DNA of 64,000 nucleotides from contig OZ025868.1 in assembly GCA_964019415.1 (NCBI GenBank), positions 13,441,123-13,505,122 on the forward strand. The letters are read 5' to 3'. Made by a program: the position numbers and the translations under genes. Shown here one piece after another: positions 34,574-49,681 of the stretch (its first letter is position 1; each line of letters starts with the position of its first letter). The notes beneath the pieces are model-generated. The model ran no database searches. It worked only from the letters and a program-made list of their open reading frames with translations, and was not told where the DNA came from. This DNA comes from Ianthella basta. Taxonomy: Eukaryota > Porifera > Demospongiae > Verongiida > Ianthellidae.

Positions 34574-37500
34574 ATGCCACATGTGTTGGTACTGTTTAGC
34601 GTCCTTCTGTGTTCGTGTACAGCACAAATGCAAGATCCTGTCTTAATGGCCAGCTATAGCAACTTTTTGGAACTGAGTGGCTCTCCAGATCCACTGTACC
34701 AACTGCATTGGAATGTAACTGGCCACAGAATCAACTTTGCAGTACGTGTTGAGACGTCTGGATGGGTGGGATTTGGGATCTCACCCACTGGGTTGATGCT
34801 GGACTCTGATGTTGTCATGGGGTTTGTGGACAATAACACTCAAGTAGCAACTCTCCAAGTGAGTATGCTTTTTGCTTGTGATAACATCTATACAGTCCGA
34901 TACTGATAAAAATCTGTCCCTTGTATTTTATATACTGTAGCCAAATAGTTCTTTGGCATACTGGTGTACTTTTACACACCTTAAGCATGCATGCAATTGT
35001 ATTTAGACCAAGCAACTGACTAGTGCTCAAGGGCCCACCTAAATGTAAATTCTGTGTTTTATTCAACAGCACTATTATCATTGAATCTGTGATTGCATTA
35101 TTATAACTCAACTTCATTTATAGAATTGTAGTAGTTTGTGCACGCCTACGTACATGTGTTCTGATAATTGTCAAGTTTCCACTATTCCCACAGGACCGCC
35201 GCACAGATCCCAACATCCGAGTGATGCCAGCAGTTGATGCTCAACAGGATTGGAACCTGGTGGCTGGAAGACAAGTTGAACCTTTTACCATACTGGAATT
35301 CTCAAGACCCATTGACACAGGGGATACAACAGGAGATTTAGTCATTAACCAGGTACTAGTGGGTTATATACATATACCAATGCATATCCAATGCATAGCA
35401 TGCAACTAACACTGAGATAGAAATAATACAGTATATTAATGGTACGAGGTACAGTGAATGCATATTACTGAATGTGGTGCACTTTCATTACTATGTTTCA
35501 ATGTTGAAATAAACTGTTAACTCAAGCTGTATGTATGCGTACAGTCCGAACAAGGTGGATTATAAATGCAATGTAGTATATAGGAAATTAGTAATCACAT
35601 TCACTACTAAAGCCTTAATGAAATACCACAGCACTCCAACTACTAACTATACAAATTAAGCACTTTAGTGTCCATTTTGTGGATAAACATTAAGACTTGG
35701 CATTAATTGTAAAACTTTTGTATGACTGTGCTACAACAGTTAACATCATTAGACTTGAATGCCCTCCATGAGTCTCTCAACCTTACACGTACTTTTGCTG
35801 CTGCAGACTGTGAATCTCATTTGGTCATTCAGAACAGATGACAACCTCACCCAGCAGCACACCACAAGAGGATCTCAACTTGGAGTAGAGTTACTTCCAC
35901 AGGTGAGTGCTTTCATTTAACATTGCACTTCTGCATACTGCCATGTAACCACAACAGATTATGTTCAACATTAAATTTTTAGGCATTATAATAGACATAG
36001 GAAGGCAGATGTACAGAATGTACAATTCAGGCCATTATGCAAGCTTGTGCTCCAAATACATAATATTATTCAGCTGTCATTAATGAAGTGATGGTTTCTC
36101 AGCTGGCTCAGGCATCAGAAAGGGTTGGTTCTCTAATACCAGCTTCACAACAGGGTTGAAAACCTTGCCGACGTTTCTTCGCCCTGAAGATTTAACCCTG
36201 TTGTGAAGCTGGTATTAGAGAACCAACCCTTTCTGTTGTCATTAATATTTTGATATATGCAATAACCATTTTCTCATGTGCATTAGTGCTTTAATGTATA
36301 TACACTGGTCATGCATATGCATGCTGTATGTATGGTGTGAAATTCTTCAATTCATGCCAGTATAGTTATGTATGGTGCATTGCATCACTTAAACTTCATG
36401 TCTCATTTAAAACTTACCATTCAATTGCATGTAAAACTCTATTGTTTAACATTTATTGCCATTCACAATCATTATTGTACATTCTGACTAAATACATTCG
36501 TTGAATTACTTAGTACTACATAAATGCTGAAGCTACTGTTGCATATTAAACTTGCGTCATTGCATGCTTGAGTGTATTTATGCTTACAATCAGTTGTGAT
36601 TCTCTCCATAATTCCATATACTGCAGTTTACTCCTACTCTTTCTCCATCACCATCTCCAACACCATCTCCATCTCCAACACCATCTCCATCACCATCTTC
36701 ATCTCCATCATCATCTACCCCTCTGATACCATCTCCATCTCCGTCATCATCTACCTCTCTGATACCATCGCCATCTCCAACACTGTTTCCATCTGCAACA
36801 CCATTTCCACCTCCGACACCATCACCAACTAAACCTCCACTTCCAGTATGCTGTAAGGGTAGAAGATTTGATGCAATTTCAAACAAATGCGTTTGCCAGA
36901 ATGAGACCAAATGCGCAGCTGGTTTTGTTTTTGATCCAAACACATGTCAGTGTGTCTGTGAAGGCAGGATATCTGCAGACATTTGGTCCAATCGATCTCA
37001 AGATTGTCAGCAAGACCACAACAAGATATTCAACATCTTCTCATGTGGTTGTGAGTGTCCAAGGTATTTGAAGTGCAAGGAAAACAAGATTGTTGACCCG
37101 ACCAATTGCCAATGTGTCTGCCCTGCTTTGAATACACCGTGTGCCAGCCCAAAGGTGAGGAAAAGTTACTCTTGCACGTGTCAGTGTGGTAACTACCAAC
37201 GGTGCAGGAGTGGGTACCGGTGGGACAGGGATGAGTGCAAGTGCAAGCGTGTTTGCCGTCGCACTTGCAAGGTCTACAAGATACACGACTCAAACTGCAA
37301 GTGCAAGAGGAGCCCGAATTTCATTTGTCCCCGTTTGCGTTGGGATGCGTTGTGCAATGCCTCTCAGCGCTACTATGGAGTGTCCTGCCGGTATGTTGAG
37401 CATACTACATGCTTGTTTCATACCATAATTAATTTTTTCTGACCATTAAGAATTGCCAATTGATACATATTATGTGAACATGGATGATATAGTGCTTAGA

Positions 37501-37724
37501 ATGATGTTCCATTTCATGATTGTATGAGCATGAAATATTAAGATTGTTACTCCCAGTGGCATGGGTTCTCTCCCTACAGTTGGAGTGGAGGAAGCTGCAT
37601 CCCTGCACCTGTGTGCTGCAATCCAAAAGGGACCAGACATCGTCGCGCCTCCTCCATTGCTCATGGCTCTCTAAAAACACTTGCAGGAACAGTCGCTATT
37701 GCAATTGGGAGTGCTGAGAGGTAA
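34574..37724 (+). CDS. Gene 6: DOMON + Ser/Pro linker + short CXCXC, altered C-terminus (482 aa)
   Basis: Exons are 34574-34858, 35194-35352, 35807-35902, 36627-37390 and 37580-37724. Signal peptide ([18 protein letters not shown]), then DOMON with [47 protein letters not shown] and TRGSQ. Exon 4 has a Ser-Pro-Ser-Pro-Thr linker of about 70 residues, then three to four CXCXC modules including the W...[14 protein letters not shown] module, a shortened cassette and FICPRLRW. In the last exon one base is missing near 37645 relative to gene 9 (before TTGCTCATGG). The frame therefore runs to TAA at 37724 and replaces the final C/C/YC/WxC cysteines with an unrelated tail. The ancestral stop would be at 37717. 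Either a real loss of the terminal disulfides or a sequence error. Confidence 0.75.
36085..36236. mobile_element. 152-bp foldback element with 42-bp perfect arms
   Basis: Arms 36116-36157 and 36194-36235 are perfect reverse complements around a 36-base loop. The direct repeat TGTCATTAAT lies at 36075-36084 and 36237-36246, a probable 10-bp target-site duplication. It lies in intron 3 of gene 6. Confidence 0.7.
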
Positions 37725-41908
<4,184 letters not shown>

Positions 41909-41917
41909 CATAAAATA
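41909..41917 (+). promoter_or_regulatory. TATA-like box of gene 7
   Basis: CATAAAATA lies 59 bp before the ATG at 41968. This spacing supports that start over the in-frame ATG at 41950. Confidence 0.4.
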
Positions 41918-41967
41918 GCTCACCTACCAGCATCTGTTCTAGCGGGAGGATGAAGAGAGCAGTCACT

Positions 41968-44900
41968 ATGCTGCATCAGTTGGTACTTTTGAGTGCACTT
42001 TTCAGTTCATCCCTGGCTCAGGATCCTGGCCTTCGTGCCAGGTTTGTCAACTTTGCCGGACTCAATGCCAATCCACTGTATGAACTGTACTGGAGTGTGA
42101 CTGGTGACAGGATCACATTTGCAGTCCGTGTTCAGACAACTGGATGGGTAGGATTTGGGATCTCTCCCACTGGACTGATGCTGGACTCTGATGTGGTCAT
42201 GGGATTTGTGGATGACATCACTAACGTAGCAACTCTTGAAGTGAGTGGGGGTAGCAGTTAGGTTGCAGTTAGTCACTTTGACTCTCTATGCAATTATGCT
42301 GCACATTATGTAATTATGTGGTTTCTGTGCCAAATGTATGGTAGACAGGTACAATACTACACTGATAAAATAGTTATTCCACAGTTTAGCACAAACTGAG
42401 TCCTAGTAAGTGGTGCTCAATCAACCCCTTTGTATAATTTGCTGTTGTGCAATAGACAATATATAATAAGGCATTATTAACTATCCATACTGTCTTCAGC
42501 ACAGTGTCATCGTACTGTACTGTACATGTGATTGTCCCCCTCCATTCCTTTCCTCCCCTCCTTACCTTCCTCCCTCACTCCCTTCTTCCCTCCCTGTCTC
42601 TCTCTCCCTCTGCCTCTCCCCCACCTCTCCCTACCTCCCCTCCCTCCCCCTCCTATTTCCTTCCCTCACTCCTCTCTCTCCCACCCTTCCCTACCCCCCA
42701 CAATGTCTCTATTCTTTACCACCAGGACCGCAGAACAGATCCCAACATCAGACAGGTGCCAACAATTGATGCTCAACAAGACTGGAACCTTGTGGCTGGA
42801 AGCCAAGCTGGTGGATTCACCATACTGGAGTTCTCCAGACCCATTGACACAGGGGATACCACAGGAGATCTGGTCATTGGACCGGTATGGTGCTGCATGG
42901 TAACATGATCGCTACCATTACATGACTGGCAAGCAATCTTATATTCACGTCCACACATGGGTCACTTCATTCTAGTGATGTTGAAAGCAAAGCACCAGCC
43001 AAACCGTTACTGCACATAGTACATTGGCATTGGGACACTTACATTAACTTATAGTGATTAAATTCATAAAAATACTTTTTTGGTTGCATTTGTTGATCTT
43101 TCTATCGTTCTGCAATAACACTGATTAGAGGAATCTAAAAGCATTTGTACTGTTGTCCCTGTTTTCAAAATCTGTTCTGAACACATTCTCCCACAGAGTG
43201 TGAATCTGATATGGGCAATCAGAACAGATGACAACACCACAAGTACACATACAACAAGAGGAGCCACGATCAATGTGGGCCTACTTCCACAAACAGTGAG
43301 TTTTTCTTCTCTTGTTGCATGCACATCATTCATGCAATCATTCATCACATGCACACATGAGGAGTTTAAAGTATCATGTGTTGGATAATTATATAAATGT
43401 ACTGGCACAATGCCTACAATGGCACACAAGTAGTACACATGGCATGGTCATTTCTTGTGATTTCATAATTTCAGCATCTAACTGTTGACATTTATCAGGA
43501 AATGTTACACACATGTACACTGTAGGCACACATTCATATCACAGGAAATGGAATTGGTTGATTGAGTATGAAGTTATTGTGTACAAATCTTGATTATATT
43601 GCTGCCAGTGCTCACCTCATATGTTGGTACATGCAACTAATTATAATACATTTCCCGTATCTCATATGCAGAGAACCTGTTCAAATGTCTTTGCATAATA
43701 ATTTGACATAAATTCCGGAGTGTACAAAAATCTCAAATTAACTGATCATGAACAGATCCAGTAAACTTAGCATTACATTAATTATAATATCGTATGGTGA
43801 TTGCGCAATCACGTAGTAAAGGATAGGGCTAAAAAGTATGTTATATGCCATAATATCTCCAAAATGAGGTTCGTTATCATATCATACCTGGCCTGTCACT
43901 ATGCAACATACAGTGATTGATCAGATGGAACAGAAAGAGCAGAAAACTCGGAGGCTCTTTCTCTCTCTCAAGCGTTCTTCATCAGAGCGATTTCAGGCTG
44001 TTCCATCAGAAGACATAAGTCGATCAAACCTTCGTGGCGTGTATGGCTCTCCACTCGCTATTCTTGCTTCCATTATGAAAATGCAAAGCCAGTGACAGCG
44101 CTTCCTTGTCCTCTGTCAGCGAAATATCGCGTGGGAACTCGGATTCGCTATGTCTGGAATTGTAGAAATCCCTCCGTTCCTCGGGTCCTAACTGCCCGAT
44201 CAGTTCAGCGCTGCGTGTTATCAGGAATGTAGGGTTCCTTCGATCGACTTATCTCTTTTGATGGAACAGCCTGGAATCGCCCTGATGACGAGCGCTTGAG
44301 GAAGAGAAAGACTCCGAGTTTTCTGCTCGTTCAGCTACATCGCAGACCCCCAAAAGCGACATGAAATTGGCGCCAGAATCTACTGCGCATGCGCAGATTA
44401 GGCTACAAGGGTGACGTCTACCTAGGCGTTTAATAAGAAATGCAAATGGCGTCAGCTGCTACTTGCCGGGCAGTCGAATTGAGCCTTCGCGCTGGCTGAG
44501 CTTCAGAAAGACCATACGATATAACGTATAACGTATGGTAAGGAGGTTGATTGCGGAAAATATTAACCCTCGGGCTGTATATCAACCGCGGCGCTTCGGT
44601 TGATAAAAGCGCCCTCGGGTCGATAGTTTCCGCAATCAACCTCCTTACCATACGTTATATATTACTTAACCATACTCTTTCATTTGAATATCTTCACTCT
44701 TTTCTATTTTATATTGTCAAATTGTGACACTGAATACTCTGCTCTGTGCATAGACTATGCCTCCAGTTCCGGTTACCACACCCACACCTACTACCGCCGT
44801 CCCTCCGGTTACAACATCCCCTCCTGTCTTGCCACCAGTAACCACACCTACTACCGCCGTCCCTCCGGTTACAACATCCCCTCCTGTCTTGCCACCAGTA

Positions 44901-47900
44901 ACCACACCTACTACCGCCATCCCTCCGGTTACAACATCCCCTCCTGTCTTGCCACCAGGAACCACCACACCCACAACAGCCACACCTGCTGCAACAATAC
45001 CAACTACTAGTCCAACTGCCACTCCACTGACTTGCACTCCTCCAAGAATACCGAATGTGGACAACAACACGTGTGAATGCCCTTCACTAGTTCAACCTTG
45101 TCCCTATGGATTTGATGAATCATGCGCATGCAACTGTCCTGCAGGATTACAGGAAGCTTGTGTCAATAACGAAACCATTGCAGCAGGCAATCGCAGAGCT
45201 TTCAATCCTTTCACATGCAATTGCACCTGCTTACGACAATTCTGTGCAGAGGATGAGGAATTCAATGAAGACATAGATGTCTGCAGGTGCCAGCAACTAC
45301 CTCCTTGCCCTGAAGTCACCAATACCACTTGTCCTCCTGGTCTGGAGTTCAGCCTTAGGACTTGCAACTGCACAATGCCCTGTGAAATCACTTGTGATCT
45401 GCCACAGGTGGTCGATTTTAACACTTGCACATGTCAGTGCCAGCCCAGCCCAATTCCACCATCTCAAAAGTGCCCACCTCCACTGATGTTCAGCAGTGAC
45501 ACTTGCTTTTGCCAATGTCCTCCAGAGCTTGTGGTGGACTGCCCACCAAACCAGGTACTTTAGTGCAGCTGTAGGTGTATGTGGGCATTAGCAAGCATGC
45601 CTTGTTATGGTCATGCTAGTACTTCTGACATTTTGAATATTGCAAACATTCACAATTTGTGTCATTGATCATAGATGAATGTTACATATCACTTCGCACT
45701 CTTGTTATATTATGCAGTTTTACAGCAATTTTACATGTGGCTGTCAATGTGATAGACGACTTACCTGCCCACCAAATCAGGTATCTAAGTTTGCATGCGT
45801 ACATGTGAATGTGTGTGTGAATGTGTGTCGAGTGCGTGTGTGATGTGTGTGTGCGTGTGCATGTGTGTGTGCATGCCTGTGCGTGTGTGTATGTGCGTGG
45901 GCATGCACGTGCGTATGCACAGGTATGTACATGCTAGAACAAGTTTGTGTGTCTGCACTCCATATTTGGAAATTGATCGTGGTATTAACATGCATTTTCT
46001 GTATGCACTGTCAAATATGCATGAGTGCCATAATTGCCACAAATTCATACCACTGAATCTTGTTCCAGGTTTTCAATGACCTCACATGTGACTGTGAATG
46101 TGACAGGACTATTGCTTGTCCAGAAGGCCAACGACTTGATACTACATCATGTCAGTGTGTATGTGATGCAACCATTACTTGCCCATCAGGGCAAACGTTC
46201 AGTGAATCTACTTGTCAGTGTGAATGCGATACAACACAGCAATGCTGTGAGGGCCAAGTCTTTGATCCAAAATCCTGCAAGTGCGTTTGTGAGACTGTGA
46301 GAAACTGCTCGGCAGGGTTCATTTTTGACACTAAATTGTGTGAATGTGTATGTGAGGCCAGGAAATCTGAGGACGTCTGGTATGATCGATATCGTGAATG
46401 TCAGAGAGATAACAATAAGATCTTTAGCATCTTCTCATGTGGCTGTGAATGCCCAAGGTACTTAAGGTGTCCTGGGAAGAAGGTTGTTGACCCTACTACT
46501 TGCAGATGTGTGTGCCCTGAAACTTCCTGTGCCAGTCCAAAGGTCATGAACAGACACACTTGTGATTGTCAGTGCAGTAACTACCAATGGTGCAGGCAGG
46601 GATACCGGTGGGACAGGGATGAGTGTAAATGCAAATGTCAGGAAACTGCATGCTGGGGGAAGAAGATTTTTGACCGAAACAAATGTAGTTGTGTGTGCCC
46701 GTCATCTTCCTGTGCCAGTCCAAAGGTCATGAACAGACGCACTTGTGAATGTCAGTGCAGTAACTACCAACAGTGCAGGCATGGATACCAGTGGGACAGG
46801 GATGAGTGTAAATGCAAGTGTCAGGAGAGGGCATGCTGGGGAAAGAAGATTTTTGACCGAAACACATGTAGTTGTGTGTGCCCGTCATCTTCCTGTGCCA
46901 GTCCAAAGGTCATGAACAGACACACTTGTGATTGTCAGTGCAGTAACTACCAATGGTGCAGGCATGGATACCGGTGGGACAGGGATGAGTGTAAATGCAA
47001 GTGTCAGGAGAGGCAATGCTGGGGAAAGAAGATTTTTGACCGAAACACATGTAGTTGTGTGTGCCCAAGGTCTTCCTGTGCCAGTCCAAAGGTCATGGAC
47101 AAATACTCTTGTGACTGTCGTTGTAGCAATGACCAATGGTGCAGTCATGGGTACCAGTGGGACAGGGATAAGTGCGAGTGCAAGTGCCAGGAGAAGTCCT
47201 GCCACCAAGGATACAAGTTCAACAAAGCCTCTTGCACCTGTGAGAAAATGTGTCCAAGTTTCAGGACGAGACCTCATTGCCATGGAAGCTCCACCTTTGA
47301 CTATAACACCTGCCAGTGTGAATGCAGGCAAACCTGCAAGGTCAATGAGGTTCTAGATTCACAGTACTGTCAGTGCAAGAGAAAGCCAGTCACCCCATCA
47401 CCAACTACACGCAGCACAACCCCACCAACATCACCTTCTTCACACAACAGCTATGTTTGTCCCCGACTGCCTAGTGTGAGTTGGTGTAGATTATCTCAAA
47501 GCTTCTACGGAGCATCATGTCGGTGAGTTCCAGTCCATAAACTCCAGTACATATACGTAGTTATAATGTTAATATTATATTGCAATGATATTAGTTGCAG
47601 CTTTCTTTTTATATAAGCAAAGTACGTGAAAGTTTGCATCATAGAAATTTCCAATGTATTATTGTGGTAACTCCACCTTTCAGTTTTTACGTGTACTACA
47701 TATCTGCAATGTCTTTTTTCAGATCTTTGCCTTTCAAAATGATCATACATATAGACAAAGTGTTTAGCTTCTACTGACAATGACACAAATGCTCACTGCA
47801 CTTGCATGTAGGTGGGAAGGAGGAAGATGCCATCCCACAGGAACAGCAGGGACAGATGTTGTGTGCTGCAAGCCTAAACGGACTAGACAGCGGCGAACCA

Positions 47901-47971
47901 CTTCTTCCTACTGTTCAAGGCTCTCTGAAAGCTTCTGTAATAACAGTCTTTATTGTAGTTGGCAGTGTTGA
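41968..47971 (+). CDS. Gene 7: complete DOMON + linker + CXCXC protein (1002 aa)
   Basis: Exons 41968-42240, 42726-42884, 43197-43295, 44754-45554, 45718-45780, 46069-47522 and 47812-47971 join without a break. I chose the ATG at 41968 because MLHQLVLLSALFSSSLAQ matches the paralogues; 41950 would add six residues. [59 protein letters not shown]. Exon 4 starts with a 20-residue Thr/Pro repeat present three times, then CXCXC modules with NTTCPPGLEFSLRTCNC. Exon 5 is only 21 codons. Exon 6 has CXCXC modules, one KSEDVWYDRYRECQRDNNKIF module and four nearly identical 61-residue cassettes. The C-terminal domain is the same type as in gene 3 (YVCPRLPSVSWC...YCSWQC). Secreted, extended and disulfide-rich. 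Best reference for the family with gene 9. Confidence 0.9.
42534..42716 (+). repeat. Polypyrimidine tract before gene 7 exon 2
   Basis: About 180 bases are almost entirely C and T on the plus strand, ending next to the exon 2 acceptor at 42725. No paralogue has such an extended tract. It is either a simple-repeat expansion of the splice pyrimidine tract or a triplex-prone element. Confidence 0.8.
43937..44328. mobile_element. 392-bp long-inverted-repeat element
   Basis: About 90 bases from 43937 (GAGCAGAAAACTCGGAG...) match the reverse complement of 44242-44328 with few differences, including the TGTTCCATCA and TAAGTCGATC blocks. The intervening 215 bp are unique and non-coding. It lies in intron 3 of gene 7; other genes lack it. 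Confidence 0.65.
44527..44659. mobile_element. 133-bp foldback element
   Basis: Perfect 33-bp arms (44527-44559 and 44627-44659) with core TATGGTAAGGAGGTTGATTG. The loop contains its own smaller GC-rich palindromic pieces. It lies in intron 3 of gene 7, about 200 bp after the previous element. Confidence 0.7.
44778..44960 (+). repeat. 60-bp coding minisatellite
   Basis: Three near-identical 60-bp units encode 20 residues of Thr/Pro/Val-rich linker (TPTTAVPPVTTSPPVLPPVT). Pseudogene 4 has a single divergent unit at the same place. Confidence 0.9.
46526..47257 (+). repeat. 183-bp CXCXC cassettes, four copies
   Basis: Units start at 46526, 46709, 46892 and 47075, an exact 183-bp period. Each encodes 61 residues with two CxCxC groups plus the [10 protein letters not shown] and GKKIFDRN segments. 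The last unit diverges at its end into CQEKSCHQGYKF. The exact period keeps frame and disulfide register. Confidence 0.9.
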
Positions 47972-49613
47972 AACTAATCGTGTGCTCAGAATTACAGAAT
48001 ATATTTAGTTGAATAACTAATAGACTTGCTTCATAAAGTCACTTATTTTCCTTTGAGAAGATGTTCCACTAATGATTGTCTTCATATGCATTGTCATGAA
48101 TTACATCATAAGACTATCATTATATACGAACATTCATAACTGCTGCTGTGTGCTTATAATATCATTCAATAATTTTAGTGAATCATTGCATGGAACCTTC
48201 ATAGCATAGTGATAATTTGAGTTTCTATCATTTCCTATATCTTCATTCGCGATTTATTAGGATGTATGCATAGGATAAATACAAAGTCATTTTGACCAAA
48301 GAGCTACATGCTGTATGCACTTAAAGCTTGTAACTGGTCATGACCTATGTATAGTTAAATATATATATTTACATGTATTGCTACAATTCATCTAAAGTGC
48401 ATGCGTAATTATGCATATAATGAATGCTGACAGTGCGCACCTTATAGCAAAATGCAATACTACTGAACTGTATTTATATCATATGGCAGAGTTGATGTCA
48501 TGCACAGCATTGCACATTGAGCTAGTTGACAAAAGGCTAAAGTTTAATCTACCTTTATGGTCATCAAAGATTATGTTACATAATAGAAAGTGTGTGGGGT
48601 GGGGAATACCGGTGGTTGTGTGGCTGTGTTTACCATCTAAGGAAGTGCGTCTAGCAGCTTTTAGTGACACTCATTCAGACTGTCTTACCCCCAAATTATA
48701 TTTTTACCAGCATTATCACAAGTTCCATGAATAGGTTAGACTGTTCATTACATATTTCTGCTCCTTAGTACAGCCAAAGTTCATCTAGCAGCAGTATTGC
48801 TGAAGTGGTGAGAAAGAACAAGCTCATTATGATAAATAACAGTAGCTGCTTAAACACGTTAAGTAGTGCTCATTATACATCAGATGCATACAGTCATGAA
48901 TAAACAGAGTCACCTCTTGCCAGTGACGTCTGCATCTAGCTGTCCACCCTGTACCATCATAGTGACCATGCAGACCTACAGTATACCTACTACATCACAT
49001 AATGTTCTTCTAAGTAGTATTGTGTGTGTGGTGCTTTATATAATGGATTTATGACCACCATTTTTACTTTATCCAAGTGAATGTGAGGGTGTAGCCCATT
49101 GACCAGCATGTCCTTACCATGACTCACACACAGACATATAAAGGGCAATGAAAGATCAATGGATACAGTTTTGGCAAGAATCTCAGATGATCATTGTGGT
49201 TACCATGACAATATTGCAGTTGCAAGCTAATGATAAGGGCCACCTAATGTCTGACCATAGCACCTTTTAATTACAGCCACTCCTTCACAAACATTGCAAG
49301 CCATAAAGAGGAGATCAAAGAGTTGTTTCTTTACCACACCCTGCCACTCCTTGATACTCAGCACCTGTAGTCTTCCTCCTCAGCATTCCCAGTGATGACA
49401 ATCTAATAATACTTAAGAAACTGTGCAAACAGATCAATCAGTGTTCATACGTACATACACACCCAAATGCCACGGTGATTTATACTTCAATGATCAATGA
49501 TTGCAAGTACAACGTCACACTCAAAGCCATAATAATCCTCTTACTTTCATAACATTCAAACTTATATGGTAATGCTGAGTGGTGCAATTCTAAGGCTTTC
49601 TGTTCCCTATAAT
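47972..49613. other. Intergenic region before gene 8
   Basis: The first 60 bp match the gene 3 flank. About 48050-48800 shows nothing recognisable. About 48830-49681 is closely similar to 62880-63822 before gene 10, so the two 5' regions were duplicated with their genes. Confidence 0.6.
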
Positions 49614-49620
49614 TATAAAT
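49614..49620 (+). promoter_or_regulatory. TATA box of gene 8
   Basis: TATAAAT lies 68 bp before the ATG at 49682. It is followed by a CCTGGGAGGAATCTAACTGG leader block that is also present before gene 10. Confidence 0.55.
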
Positions 49621-49681
49621 GAGGCGACTAAACTGTAGGAGTGAGTTTTCTGATATCCTGGGAGGAATCTAACTGGACACC

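Noticed and set aside
46526-47257. CRISPR-like regular repeat
   Set aside because: The 183-bp period is coding, repeats are contiguous with no spacers, and the genome is eukaryotic.
41968-47971. Dopamine beta-monooxygenase or MOXD enzyme
   Set aside because: The DOMON is present but there are no copper-binding His motifs or monooxygenase domains after it.
48411-48734. 107-codon plus-strand frame before gene 8
   Set aside because: No signal peptide, domain or paralogue in the window; probably chance.
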